27,068 nucleotides of DNA from an uncultured Victivallales bacterium (GTDB taxonomy: Bacteria; Verrucomicrobiota; Lentisphaeria; Oligosphaerales; JAFGRS01). Position numbers and translations under genes: made by a program. Positions 1 to 8,476 of the stretch are shown here, in pieces (position 1 is the first letter of the stretch; every line of letters begins with the position of its first letter). Location: assembly GCA_903834675.1 (NCBI GenBank), contig CAILKC010000722.1:1-27068 (forward strand), written 5' to 3'. The notes beneath the pieces were generated by a model. The model had not been told where the DNA came from and did no database searches. It saw nothing but the letters and a program-made list of their open reading frames with translations.

Positions 1-89
1 ATGCCAGCCTGCTTGGTTTCCGCTTCCGCTGAGGACACTGTCCAATAAACAGGCCCCGGAAAATGCTTGCCGCGGCGGACGAGGGGCGT

Positions 90-168
90 TGGAGGGCGCC
101 GCTGCGTCGGCGCCGCGGCGGCCACGCAGGGCCGCCCTCCAGGCGATCCGGCGCGTCCCGGCCGGATC
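90..168. repeat. two adjacent strong hairpins
   Basis: Two inverted repeats lie side by side. The first pairs 90-107 with 124-141 (18-bp arms, 16 of 18 positions complementary, 16-nt GC-rich loop). The second pairs 145-151 with 162-168 (GATCCGG/CCGGATC). No T-run follows, so an intrinsic terminator is not evident. They could be part of a decayed repeat element or a structured leader region. No convincing gene covers 1-475. Confidence 0.5.
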
Positions 169-241
169 GGAAGGGGACCCGCGGCGCAAGTCTCATTCCG
201 CTATGTCCGGCCGCAGCCAGGAGCTCGGCTGTTTTCCTCTC

Positions 242-329
242 CGCCGTCTTCCTCGCCGTTTCGCCGTCTTCCTCGCCGTCTCGCCGTTTCCCCGTTTCGC
301 CGTCTTCCTCCCCGTCTCGCCGTTTCCTG
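242..329. repeat. degenerate 20-bp pyrimidine-rich tandem repeat
   Basis: Units of the type CGCCGTCTTCCTCGCCGTYT are repeated at 242-261, 262-281 and 298-317, with shortened units at 282-297 and 318-329. The array lies in the leader region of the EF-G-like gene. Reading frames through it are low-complexity Ser/Pro/Arg runs, which are unlikely to be real proteins. It is a simple tandem array without unique spacers, so it is not a CRISPR. Confidence 0.7.
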
Positions 330-475
330 AACCCCAGGACCCGAGTCGTCACCACCTACGGAACTGACCTGCGCTGCTTTTGCCAGAGCACGGGTTTACT
401 TCTTGGCTGCGGGGTGCTACCGTACGGCTCCTTTTCGACCGTCATGGGCAGACAACACAGACTGGAGATGCGGTT

Positions 476-2479
476 GTGAAGAAGTGTGGCACAGAGAAGG
501 TTAGAAACTTCGTGGTGGCCGGGCATTCAGGCGCCGGAAAAACGACCCTTGCCGACCTGATGCTCTACAAGGCCGGCGTGGTGACCCGCCTCGGCAGCGT
601 GGACCAGGGCACCAGCGTGTCCGATTTCCGGGCCGAGGAGCAGGAGCGCAAAGGCAGCATCTTCTCCGCCGCGCTGAACTGCCCCTGGAACGGGCACCAC
701 TTCTTCTTCATTGACACGCCCGGCTACCCGGACTTCTGCGCCGACGCCATCGGCGCCATGAGCATTGCGGACCTGGTGTTGATCGTGGTGGATGCCAACC
801 TGGGCATCGGGCCGGGCACCTTGCGCGCCTGGAAGCAGGCGCGCGACGCCGGCATTCCCCGGGTTCTGTTCATCAATGGCTGCGACCGCGAGCAGGCCGA
901 CTACGAGGGCGTGCTGACGGCCCTCCAGGAGAGTTACGGCGCGACGGTCTGCCTGCCGTTCACCGTGCCGGTAGGGGAGAAGGACGCGCTGTCTGCGGTC
1001 ACGAGTGTTCTGGCCGACGGAAGCGAGGGAGTCGATGAGTATCGCGAAGCCCTGCTGGACACGATCGCGGAGTCCGACGACGCGCTGATGGAGAAATACC
1101 TTGGCGAGGGCGTGCTGACGCCGGCGGAACTCAGCCGCGGCCTGCACACAGGCATGCTGGCCGGCACCATTGTCCCGGTGTTCTGCGGCAGTGCGGCCAA
1201 AGACATCGGTGTGACCGAGCTGATGAACGCCCTCTGCGACCTCTGTCCGGAGCCAACCGCGGCGGCTCGGGTTCCCTGCGAAAAGGGCGAGATCGAGCGG
1301 AGTTCGGACGAGCCCTACGCCCGCGTCTTCAAGTCGGTGAACGACCCCTTCATCGGGCAGCTTACCTTCTTCCGCGTCTACAGCGGCGTCTTCAAGGCCG
1401 ATGGCGACTTCTACAACGCCACCCACAGCGCCAAGGAACGGGTGGCGGTGCTGTTCCATATCAACGGCAAGGAGCAGTCGCCGGTGACGGAGGCGGGTCC
1501 GGGCGAGATCGTCGCCGTGGCCAAACTGAAGAATACGAGTCTGCTCGACGTCCTGGCGCTGAAGCCCACCGACGTCCGCCCCCTGGCGCCGCCCTACCCG
1601 CAGCCGACCATGGCCTACGCCGTGTTCGCCGCTTCGCAGGGCGATGAAGACAAGATCGGCACGGGCTTGCATCGGCTGATGGCCGAGGATTTGACCTTTC
1701 GCCTCGAACGCAACCCCGAGACCCGCCAGACCGTGATTCGCGGCATGGGCGACCAACACCTGCACCTGATGGTCAGCCGCCTGAAGAACGACTTCAAGAT
1801 CGAGGTGACCCTGGGCATACCGAAAGTCCCCTACCGCGAAACCGTGACGGGCCCCGGCTCGGCCCAGTTCCGTCACAAGAAGCAGACCGGCGGCCACGGG
1901 CAGTTCGCTGAAGTGCATCTGCGGGTCGAGCCCTTAAGCACCGCCGAGTTCGAGTTCGCCAATGAGGTGGTCGGCGGCAATGTGCCGAAGAACTTCATCC
2001 CCGCCATCGAGAAGGGCGTGGTGGAGACCATGCATCGCGGCCCCCTGGCGCGCTCGAAGGTGATCAACGTCAAAGCCATCGTCTTCGACGGCAAATACCA
2101 CCCCGTGGACTCCTCAGAAATGGCCTTCAAAATCGCGGCCCGCGGCGCCTTCCGGGCGGCGATGGCCGAGGCCAAGCCGATCATCCTTGAGCCCATCATG
2201 AGTATCAAGATCTTCTTCCCCGAGCAGTACATGGGCGATATCACCGGGGACTTGAACAGCCGCCGCGGGCGCATCCTGGGGATGGACCGTGAAGAAAGCA
2301 TGCAGGTACTCAGCGCCGAGATGCCGCTGGCCGAAACCTTCACCTATCCCCCGCAACTGCGCTCCATCACCCATGGCCGCGGCTATTGCGAACTGAAGTT
2401 CGAGCGCTACGAGCCCGTTCCGGCGCAGTTGGCCGTGAAGATTCAGGAAGAAGCCGCGAAGGAGGCCGAGGAGGAGTAG
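476..2479 (+). CDS. EF-G-like translational GTPase (EF-G paralogue)
   Basis: This is a translation-factor GTPase with the full EF-G architecture: a G domain at about residues 8-280, followed by domains II-V. The P-loop is GHSGAGKTT (16-24). G3 reads DTPGYPDF (80-87) and G4 reads NGCD (134-137). Canonical EF-G has DTPGHVDF and NKMD, so the catalytic His is Tyr and the guanine-contacting Lys is Gly. The G2 region (around ERKGSIF) also departs from RGITI. These features fit the EF-G-2/EF-G-like branch rather than housekeeping FusA. The frame is open from an ATG at 380, but I choose GTG 476: GGAG lies 8 nt upstream, the P-loop then sits at the usual distance from the N-terminus, and the 380-475 part looks non-coding. 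The product is 667 aa and ends in an acidic tail (KEAEEE). The role is probably ribosome-associated and auxiliary, but the substrate step is unknown. Confidence 0.88.
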   Translation: MKKCGTEKVRNFVVAGHSGAGKTTLADLMLYKAGVVTRLGSVDQGTSVSDFRAEEQERKGSIFSAALNCPWNGHHFFFIDTPGYPDFCADAIGAMSIADLVLIVVDANLGIGPGTLRAWKQARDAGIPRVLFINGCDREQADYEGVLTALQESYGATVCLPFTVPVGEKDALSAVTSVLADGSEGVDEYREALLDTIAESDDALMEKYLGEGVLTPAELSRGLHTGMLAGTIVPVFCGSAAKDIGVTELMNALCDLCPEPTAAARVPCEKGEIERSSDEPYARVFKSVNDPFIGQLTFFRVYSGVFKADGDFYNATHSAKERVAVLFHINGKEQSPVTEAGPGEIVAVAKLKNTSLLDVLALKPTDVRPLAPPYPQPTMAYAVFAASQGDEDKIGTGLHRLMAEDLTFRLERNPETRQTVIRGMGDQHLHLMVSRLKNDFKIEVTLGIPKVPYRETVTGPGSAQFRHKKQTGGHGQFAEVHLRVEPLSTAEFEFANEVVGGNVPKNFIPAIEKGVVETMHRGPLARSKVINVKAIVFDGKYHPVDSSEMAFKIAARGAFRAAMAEAKPIILEPIMSIKIFFPEQYMGDITGDLNSRRGRILGMDREESMQVLSAEMPLAETFTYPPQLRSITHGRGYCELKFERYEPVPAQLAVKIQEEAAKEAEEE

Positions 2480-2568
2480 TCTCCGTGCCTGCCTTCTGGC
2501 CGGTCAGTTGTGGCGCTGGCGCCGAGGGCGCGGCCGGTGCGTGGGTGGAGACGTCGGCAGGGTCGCAA

Positions 2569-2600
2569 AGCTGGACCTGATCCCGGCCGCGGGTCCAGCT
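2569..2600. terminator. possible terminator-like hairpin without T-run
   Basis: A perfect 9-bp inverted repeat, AGCTGGACC/GGTCCAGCT, with a 14-nt GC-rich loop sits 90 nt after the EF-G-like stop and 79 nt before the next start. It lacks a uridine tract. It may be a transcription attenuator between the two units; a chance palindrome is not excluded. Confidence 0.35.
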
Positions 2601-2678
2601 CACGACTGGCCGTCGTCTCCGGCGGATCGCGTCTCCACGGTCTGCTTGATTCAGGCCAGGCTGGGGAGGTCAACGCAC

Positions 2679-2915
2679 ATGCTATCCGAGATGGGGTATG
2701 TCCTCAAGAGCTACGTCTACGGCCTGGGTTGGCTGCTGATCATCGTCTACTTTCTGCCCATCGCGGTCCGGGCCGTACTGGGTGTCGTGGGCTTCAGTCC
2801 CATGGATGCTCGTAAAGAGATCGAAAAGCAGAATCTGGCCTTCGCCGTAGCGGCCGGGCTGTTTCTACTGGGTTTGGTGTTCGGCGTGCTGTACTTCGCC
2901 GCTCATGTCTCATGA
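2679..2915 (+). CDS. small two-helix membrane protein, DUF350-like
   Basis: This 78-aa protein has two hydrophobic segments, about residues 14-34 (GLGWLLIIVYFLPIAV) and 52-74 (AFAVAAGLFLLGLVFGVLYF). A charged linker, PMDARKEIEKQNLA, joins them. The pattern of helix, acidic/basic linker with Asn-Leu-Ala, then a Gly-rich helix resembles one half-repeat of the DUF350 family of inner-membrane proteins, but the match is by eye. ATG 2679 is chosen because GGGGAGGT lies 8 nt upstream; the open frame further upstream has no membrane character. The stop overlaps the next start (ATGA, 2912-2915), so translation is probably coupled to the lytic transglycosylase. The pair may act at the cell envelope. 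Confidence 0.7.
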   Translation: MLSEMGYVLKSYVYGLGWLLIIVYFLPIAVRAVLGVVGFSPMDARKEIEKQNLAFAVAAGLFLLGLVFGVLYFAAHVS

Positions 2916-3514
2916 GCCGCTTCCTGCGTCTGGCGCTGCTTGCCGTCGGGATGGTCCTCGGCGTCCTCTTGACCCGACAAGCGGCTTCGCCAGAAACCCT
3001 CGGCCCAACCCGCTACGATGCGGCGATTCGACGCGCCGCCCGCCGCCATCTGCCGCCCGGCTGGGATTGGCGCATCTTCAAGGCCATGGTTTACCAGGAA
3101 AGCCGATTTGACCCCAAGGCGGTCAGTCCCGCCGGGGCCGTGGGTCTGTGCCAGCTCCTGCCGACGGCCGCCGGCGCGCTGGGCGTCCGTGTCGACCGGT
3201 TGCGCCGCCCGGAAGTCAACCTGGATGCCGGAGCGCGCTACCTGCGCCAGTGCTGGGACGCGGTCGCGGGACTCGAGGACCTGCCGCCGCGCTGGGAGCG
3301 CAGCCGCGCGGCCATCGCGGCCTATCACGCCGGACCGGGCGCGCTGCGCCGCGCGCAGGCGGCGATGGGCCCGGGCGGACGCTCCTGGCGCGCTCTCTCC
3401 GCCCGGCTGCCGGCGTCAGCGCGCCGACACGTCGACGCGGTCTTCGGCCAGGCCTACCGCCAGGTGCGCCGAGTTCACCCCGGCGGAGCACCTGGCGTCG
3501 TGGATTCAGGTTGA
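2912..3514 (+). CDS. lytic transglycosylase, SLT/GH23-type
   Basis: This 200-aa peptidoglycan lytic transglycosylase cleaves the MurNAc-GlcNAc bond with formation of 1,6-anhydroMurNAc. Residues 4-21 form a hydrophobic signal or anchor, without an obvious lipobox Cys, so the enzyme should act on the periplasmic side. The SLT signature is complete: YQESRFDP with catalytic Glu63, then VGLCQLLPTAA (family consensus GLMQLMP), then AIAAYHAGPGAL (family AYNAGPG). The domain fills nearly the whole protein, so there is no extra carbohydrate-binding module. The start overlaps the stop of the membrane-protein gene by 4 bp, which suggests a two-gene operon. A promoter candidate for the next gene overlaps its stop codon. 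Confidence 0.9.
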   Translation: MSRFLRLALLAVGMVLGVLLTRQAASPETLGPTRYDAAIRRAARRHLPPGWDWRIFKAMVYQESRFDPKAVSPAGAVGLCQLLPTAAGALGVRVDRLRRPEVNLDAGARYLRQCWDAVAGLEDLPPRWERSRAAIAAYHAGPGALRRAQAAMGPGGRSWRALSARLPASARRHVDAVFGQAYRQVRRVHPGGAPGVVDSG

Positions 3515-3538
3515 GTAATGGCCGCAGGCCTGTATAGT
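3511..3538 (+). promoter_or_regulatory. sigma70-like promoter candidate for the ABC ATPase gene
   Basis: TTGAGT (3511-3516) and TATAGT (3533-3538) are separated by 16 bp, close to the sigma70 consensus. The -35 box overlaps the TGA of the transglycosylase gene. About 98 nt separate the -10 box from ATG 3637. The sigma specificity of this organism is unknown. Confidence 0.45.
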
Positions 3539-3636
3539 CGGTCCGCGTTTGACGCCGCTGAGCGGCGAGGCGCACCCAGCGCCCGGAACCGCGCCGAGCG
3601 TAGGGACCGCCGAACGCCCGCAGAGGAGCACGACGA

Positions 3637-4737
3637 ATGGCCAAAGTCATCCTGAAGAACGTCGGCAAGATCTATCCGGGAAACGTCCGGGCCGTCGAGA
3701 ATTTTAACCTCGAAATCGGCCATGGTGAATTCGTGGTCATGGTCGGTCCTTCGGGGTGCGGTAAGTCCACCACCCTGCGCATGGTGGCAGGCCTCGAGGA
3801 GATTACCGAGGGCACCATCCAGATCGGCGACCGCGTCGTCAATGACGTGCCCCCCAAAGACCGCGATATCGCCATGGTCTTCCAGAACTATGCGCTCTAT
3901 CCGCATATGACCGTCTACCAGAATATGGCCTTCGGTCTGAAACTGCGAAAATTCAAGAAGGCCGAGATCGACCAGCGCGTACGTGACGCCGCCGATATCC
4001 TGGGCATCAACGAGCTGCTCGAACGGCGCCCCAAGGCCCTCTCCGGCGGTCAGCGCCAGCGCGTGGCGGTGGGCCGCGCCATCGTGCGTAAACCGGCCGT
4101 GTTCCTCTTTGACGAGCCGCTCTCCAATCTTGACGCCAAGATGCGAGTACAGATGCGTGCCGAGATCAGCCGCCTGCATACTCGCCTCGAAACCACCATG
4201 ATCTACGTCACCCACGATCAGGTAGAGGCCATGACCATGGGCGATCGCATCGTGGTGATGAAGGACGGCTTCATCCAGCAGGTGGCCACCCCCACGGACC
4301 TCTACGACAGCCCCGCCAATGTCTTCGTGGCCGGCTTTATCGGCACCCCGCCGATGAACTTCTTCGAGGTCACCATCGTCGCCCAGGGGGAGACGCTGGT
4401 GTTGACGGAAGACACCTTTGCCATCCCGGCGCCGGCGGCCTGGCGTGACCGCCTGGCGCCCTACGCTGGCAAGAAGGTCGTCTTTGGCCTGCGGCCGGAG
4501 GGTGTGGGTTCCCCCACAGCGGAGAGCCTGGCGGGGGTACCGCGCCTGAAGGCGACAGTCGAGGTCGTCGAGCCCATGGGTTCGGAGACCTACCTTTATC
4601 TCAACACGGGCCGCAACAGCTTCATCGCCAGGGTGGATTCACACCGCGTCTGCCGCGTCGGGGAGCGCCTGGACCTGGCCGTGATGCTGGACAAGGGGCA
4701 CGTGTTCGACAGCCTGACCGGCTTGGTCGTGGTGTGA
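3637..4737 (+). CDS. ABC transporter ATP-binding protein, MalK/UgpC type
   Basis: This 366-aa nucleotide-binding subunit powers uptake of sugars or similar solutes at the inner face of the membrane. Motifs in order are Walker [10 protein letters not shown] (37-45), Q-loop [11 protein letters not shown] (Gln83), signature [14 protein letters not shown] (135-148), Walker B VFLFDEP (155-161), D-loop NLDAK, and H-loop His193 in VTHDQVEAM. The C-terminal 120 residues match the TOBE/MOBE regulatory extension of the MalK/UgpC (CUT1) group. GAGGAG lies upstream of the ATG. No permease or binding protein is encoded here, so it is an orphan ATPase that may serve several sugar permeases encoded elsewhere, as MsmK-like ATPases do. 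The exact substrate cannot be inferred. It converges with the glycosyltransferase gene, 24 bp apart. Confidence 0.93.
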   Translation: MAKVILKNVGKIYPGNVRAVENFNLEIGHGEFVVMVGPSGCGKSTTLRMVAGLEEITEGTIQIGDRVVNDVPPKDRDIAMVFQNYALYPHMTVYQNMAFGLKLRKFKKAEIDQRVRDAADILGINELLERRPKALSGGQRQRVAVGRAIVRKPAVFLFDEPLSNLDAKMRVQMRAEISRLHTRLETTMIYVTHDQVEAMTMGDRIVVMKDGFIQQVATPTDLYDSPANVFVAGFIGTPPMNFFEVTIVAQGETLVLTEDTFAIPAPAAWRDRLAPYAGKKVVFGLRPEGVGSPTAESLAGVPRLKATVEVVEPMGSETYLYLNTGRNSFIARVDSHRVCRVGERLDLAVMLDKGHVFDSLTGLVVV

Positions 4738-4761
4738 TGAGCGACCGGCGCCAGGCGGCCG

Positions 4762-5919
4762 CTAGCCCCCGAGTTCCTGGAACAGCGCCGCGCGCTGTTC
4801 GGCCAGGCGGCCCGCGTCATAGCGCTGTTCGACCAGAGCGCGGGCCGCCTGCCGACGTTCTTCGGTGACCTGCGGGTTGTGGGCCAGCGCCTGCAACGCC
4901 GCGGCGAGTGCCGCCGTCTGGTCGGCAGGAAAGAGCCAGCCGGTGCGTGAAGTGAGGACGTCGGGAAGGCTTCCCGCGGCGGTGCCCACCACCGGCACTC
5001 CGGCGGCCATGGCTTCCAAGACGATATTGGGCACGCCATCGCGGTCGCCCGCGCGGCTGATGCGGCTGGGCACCACCAGGCAGTCCACCAGATCGAAGGC
5101 CAAGCGCACCTGGTCCGGCGTCAACACCCCCAGCCAAGACACCGCGTCCTCCACGGCAAGTGTCCGGGCCAGGCAACGCAGGCGGCCTTCAAGAGGCCCG
5201 CCACCCGCCATGGATAGGTTCACCGTAACCCCCTCGCGCTGGAGCAGAGCGACCGCGCGCAGCAACGTGTCGATGCCCTTCTTCTCCACAAAACGCCCAG
5301 CCTGGAAGACGCGGAGCTCCGCGTGGGGCGTGAAGGCCCGGCCGCGGAAGGGCCAGGCCCGCAGGTCCACGCCATGTGGGATCAGGTGAGCCCGGTCGGC
5401 CACGGCCGGGCAAGCCCGGAGCAGAGCCCTCAGCGCCGCGGTGTTGCAGACGGTCACAAAGCGTGCTCGACTAACCAGTTGCGGCAGGCTGAAGGTGGGC
5501 TGGTGGACGTCTCTGGCGTGGACGCCAAGGCTGTAGGTGATGCCAGTATCCGCGGCCACGGCGGCGGCCAGCAGCCCGGGCAGATCGGCAAATTCCGCAT
5601 GGATATGAACCGCCCGCTGCTGGCGCACCAGCGCCCCCAGGGACGCCCGCAGGCGCCGGTGCGACCACAGCGATAGGTGCGCGCGAAGGCGCTTCGGTAG
5701 CCAGAACCCGGCGGCGCGCGCGCCGGGGCGCGGCGCGCCATTGTCGGTACTGAGACGGGGGACGTCAGGCCACTCGGGCTGGCGTTCTGCGTCACCCGCA
5801 AACAAGGCCACCGGATGCAGAGGCAAGCCCGTCCGCAGCAGGAAGGCGAGATCCTGACGCAGGAAGGTCTCGCTCCACCGGGGATAGGAACCCAACAGGT
5901 AGATGATCGGGCCTGTCAT
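4762..5919 (-). CDS. GT4-family glycosyltransferase (WcaL-like)
   Basis: This 385-aa retaining glycosyltransferase has the GT-B fold. The C-terminal Glycos_transf_1 domain shows FQAGRFVEKKGIDTLLRA (the nucleotide-sugar domain start) and RDGVPNIVLEAMAAGVPVVG, which contains the Glu-rich donor-site motif; GSLPDVL and TGWLF follow. The N-terminal half has HIHAEFADLPG and SLGVHARDV, typical of the colanic-acid/exopolysaccharide WcaL-like subgroup, so it probably acts in the cytoplasm on envelope or capsule polysaccharide. The frame is open to 6030, but that extension would run through the tRNA-Gly gene. ATG 5919 gives the natural MTGPIIYLLGSYPRWSETF start, with GAAGG about 7 nt upstream. No other polysaccharide genes are adjacent. 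Confidence 0.87.
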   Translation of the reverse strand: MTGPIIYLLGSYPRWSETFLRQDLAFLLRTGLPLHPVALFAGDAERQPEWPDVPRLSTDNGAPRPGARAAGFWLPKRLRAHLSLWSHRRLRASLGALVRQQRAVHIHAEFADLPGLLAAAVAADTGITYSLGVHARDVHQPTFSLPQLVSRARFVTVCNTAALRALLRACPAVADRAHLIPHGVDLRAWPFRGRAFTPHAELRVFQAGRFVEKKGIDTLLRAVALLQREGVTVNLSMAGGGPLEGRLRCLARTLAVEDAVSWLGVLTPDQVRLAFDLVDCLVVPSRISRAGDRDGVPNIVLEAMAAGVPVVGTAAGSLPDVLTSRTGWLFPADQTAALAAALQALAHNPQVTEERRQAARALVEQRYDAGRLAEQRAALFQELGG

Positions 5920-5948
5920 ACGAACGCCTTCAGCAAGCCTGCCCGTGT

Positions 5949-5976
5949 TTGTAGCAGGCTGCGCCGACGGTATATT
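5949..5976 (+). promoter_or_regulatory. possible promoter of tRNA-Gly
   Basis: TATATT (5971-5976) is a strong -10-like box 17 bp before the mature tRNA 5' end. TTGTAG (5949-5954) at 16-bp spacing is a weak -35. The segment lies in the 74-bp gap between the divergent glycosyltransferase and tRNA genes. Confidence 0.4.
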
Positions 5977-5993
5977 GAGCGCGCTGTCGGTGC

Positions 5994-6067
5994 GCGGGTG
6001 TAGCATAGTGGTAATGCTCCAGCCTTCCAAGCTGGCTAGGAGGGTTCGATTCCCTCCACCCGCTCCA
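5994..6067 (+). tRNA. tRNA-Gly (anticodon TCC)
   Basis: A complete cloverleaf is visible. The acceptor stem pairs GCGGGTG (5994-6000) with CACCCGC (6057-6063). The anticodon stem is CCAGC/GCTGG with loop CTTCCAA, giving anticodon TCC at 6026-6028. The T-arm is GGAGG-GTTCGATT-CCCTCC. Discriminator T6064 is followed by an encoded CCA (6065-6067). It lies at the left edge of the restriction-modification block; tRNA genes are common island integration sites, but I found no second copy of its 3' end. Confidence 0.97.
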
Positions 6068-6557
6068 AACCAGCCTCAAATCCTACCCACACCGACACCC
6101 ATGGATACACCCGGTTACAGTTTTTTCCTGGTATTTTCCTGGCAGCATCCAGGTAGCCTCAGAGCAGGCACGGAAATGGAGCCGACAGATTCCCAGGAGA
6201 ACCTACCCAGGCAGGACTCCCCGCCGCCCACCTGACCATTCGTGCATAGTGACCATGCCTAGAGTCATTCAAGTATAAGCCGACCCTGCATGCTATTCTA
6301 GCAACACGAGACGGGCTGGCATCCACTCCAGAGGGTCGTGCTGGCTGGGAGCCGCTGTCCGCCATAGGGATTGTACCGCGTGTCGCAGCCGGCCTCACCC
6401 TCGACACGAGGGGCGTGGAGCAGCGCGGTTCCAGCGAGAAGGGCCGCGGCCACACAGGCCGCCAGCGTGGGGGTTTGCTGGTTGTGTCGAGGCGGCCCCC
6501 GTCCATGGCAGCACCCTTTCCGAGCCGACTTCGCCGGTACGCTCCCCGGCCAACCCG
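6068..6557. other. 490-bp stretch without a convincing gene
   Basis: Open frames here (for example minus-strand 6298-6795 and 6159-6506) are Arg/Pro-rich and lack a persuasive start or family motif. One minus-strand segment, around 6305-6480, reads like a secretory leader (AACVAAALLAGTALLHAP) but has no clear start codon. It may be a decayed gene or nothing. Confidence 0.5.
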
Positions 6558-6713
6558 TCAGGGCGCCTCTGGCCTCAGCAGCGACTGCATGCGCCCCGAA
6601 CGCCAGCCTGCCTGCTCGCCCCGCCGGACCACGCTGAAGAACTGGGTGTAGTCCTCTGGTGACAGGAAGCAGAAGAGGTAGCGCCACGGCTCGCCGGCGC
6701 CCGCCTGGCGCAT
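6558..6713 (-). CDS. possible small ORF or gene remnant downstream of hsdR
   Basis: This 51-aa minus-strand frame (MRQAGAGEPWRYLFCF...) has a protein-like composition, including WRYLFCFLSPEDYTQFFSVV, unlike the Arg/Pro-rich shadow frames around it. The frame is open upstream to a TGA at 6792-6794, and a neighbouring frame there (EDDVEGLPSRRFQTGF) also looks coding. It could therefore be the tail of a frameshifted gene that followed hsdR. I do not recognise the family, and no good ribosome-binding site was seen. Confidence 0.25.
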   Translation of the reverse strand: MRQAGAGEPWRYLFCFLSPEDYTQFFSVVRRGEQAGWRSGRMQSLLRPEAP

Positions 6714-7414
6714 CCCGTCGCCGCGGGCGGGTCTTGGGCCGGGTCGCGGCAGAAACCCGTCTGGAATCGCCTGCTGGGCAGCCCCTCGACGTCATCCTCG
6801 GTATCCGGGGTCCACGGTCACGCCGCGGCCGGTTGCTGGTACAGGTACTTCTGGAAGCCGGCGAACACCTGGCCGATCTCTTCCGGCCGGCCCAGGTCGG
6901 CCAGGGCGTCGGCGATGGAGTTGTGGTACTTCAGGCGCAGTAGCGGCGTCAGCTTCTCCTGGTCCAGCTCCCCAACCCCGACGCTGACGTAATGCGCCAG
7001 CACGAAGTCCAGGAAGGCCTGCTGCCGGGTGCCGAAGCGGGTACCGATGGCGGCCTTGGCCCGCGTGGCCCGTTCCTCGCGGGTCAGGGGCGGTAGGGCA
7101 TAGGCCACATGGGCCAGAACGTCGAAGAGGTCGCTCTTCTCGGCGTCGATGACCTTCTGCGTCTCGGCAAGCTGATCGTGGCCGAAACCCTTCTCAGCCA
7201 ATCCCTGCAGGAGCTTCCGGCGGGTATCGGGGGCACTCCAGAGGGCGCGGAGCTCGGCTTCGTCCTTGAAGAACTCTGGCAGCTTGCCGAAGAGCTTCTC
7301 CATGAACTGCTGCGCGGACATAGGCGTACCGTCGGGATGCCAGAACGTGGTCATCATCATGTGCTGGATGGCCCGCTCCTTGCCGTCGGCGAGTCTGATC
7401 TTCGCCCTCTTCCG

Positions 7415-7582
7415 GCACACGCAGGGCCGCTGCCCGCACCTCAGGCAGGGATCGAGCACGCAGATGCACGGCCGCTGCCCGCAACGGGGGCAAGTTCCGG
7501 GCGGGCAGACACAGGGCAACTGGCCGCACTGCGGGCAGAGCTCAGGAATGCAGATGCACGGCAGTTGGCCGCACTCCGCGCA
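7415..7582 (-). repeat. four 45-bp tandem repeats encoding cysteine knuckles in HsdR
   Basis: On the minus strand HsdR carries four units of the form C-x2-C-G-Q-x-P-C-x-C, spaced 15 residues apart (45 bp), between the helicase and the C-terminal domain. They read CAECGQLPCIC, CPQCGQLPCVC, CPRCGQRPCIC and CLRCGQRPCVC. The regular four-Cys spacing suggests metal, most likely zinc, binding. Linkers are I/V/P-rich pentapeptide segments. The array is 56 residues long. Confidence 0.9.
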
Positions 7583-8413
7583 GGGCTCGGGCGCAATTGG
7601 TTCGCCATCCCACTCGGGGTCGCTGAAATGGTGATGCGCCTTCACGTAGTCGTAGACCGTGAAGTAGTCCTTGCCGTCGTAGAGGCGGGTGCCGCGGCCG
7701 ACGATCTGCTTGAACTCGATGATCGAGCGGATGGGCCGCATCAGCACGATGTTGCGGATGTTGCGGGCGTCCACGCCGGTGGAGAGCTTCTGCGAGGTCG
7801 TGAGGATGGTCGGGATGGTCTTCTCGTTGTCCTGGAAGTCGCGCAGGTGCTGGTCGCCGAGGGCGCCATCGTCAGCCGTCACCCGATGGCAGTAGTTGGG
7901 GTCCTTGCTGGTCTTGGTCTGGTTGATAAGGTCGCGCACCACCAGCGCGTGGGCCTGATTAGCGCAGAATACCAGCGTCTTCTCGCGCTGGTCGATTTGG
8001 CCCATGAAGATCTGCACCCGCTTCCGCTCCCGCTCGATGATCTCAATGCTGCGGTTGAAGTCTTCCTCGACGTAGAGCTTGCCGGCCTCGATCTCGCCCT
8101 CGATCACTTTGTCGTCGGGGGTGTAAACGTACTCGTCGAGCGTGGTCGCGATCTGCTTCACCCGGAACGGCGTGAGGAAGCCGTCGTTGATGCCCTTCTT
8201 CAGCGAGTAGACGAACACCGGCTCACCGAAGTAGGCGTAGGTGTCCACGTTGTCCTTGCGCTTGGGCGTCGCGGTCAGGCCGAGCTGCACCGCGGGGGCG
8301 AAGTAGGTGAGGATGTCGCGCCAGGTGCTCTCGTCGTTGGCGCCGCCGCGATGGCACTCGTCGATGACGATGAAATCGAAGAAGTCCGGCGGGTACTCGC
8401 CGAAGTACCACGT

Positions 8414-8476
8414 CCCGGGAACGCCACTCTCCTGAGTGGCTCCGAGGCTGCCAATCGGGAGATTGGCGTTCCCAGG
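8414..8476. repeat. 63-bp palindromic element, copy 1, in frame inside hsdR
   Basis: The element has 9-bp outer arms (CCCGGGAAC at 8414-8422 and GTTCCCAGG at 8468-8476, one mismatch). These enclose two perfect 7-bp hairpins, GCCACTC-tcct-GAGTGGC and GCCAATC-ggga-GATTGGC, separated by a 9-nt spacer. The total is 63 bp, a multiple of three. On the minus strand it encodes PGNANLPIGSLGATQESGVP plus G, inserted between FQTFMGG and the conserved YFGEYPPDFFDF. Copy 2 in hsdM has the same plan and reading phase. Confidence 0.9.

Noticed and set aside
40..55. CTGTCCAATAA near the window start as a further copy of the element end
   Set aside because: Only a short imperfect match to CTGTGCAATAA with no shared flank; chance is sufficient.
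242..329. Possible CRISPR array
   Set aside because: Units are contiguous low-complexity tandem repeats without unique spacers, and no cas genes are near.
527..1918. 463-aa minus-strand open frame
   Set aside because: It is the antisense shadow of the EF-G-like gene, with His/Gln/Ala-rich composition and no domain.
5920..6030. N-terminal extension of the glycosyltransferase to 6030
   Set aside because: It would be encoded by the antisense of the tRNA-Gly gene, and ATG 5919 gives the family-typical N-terminus.
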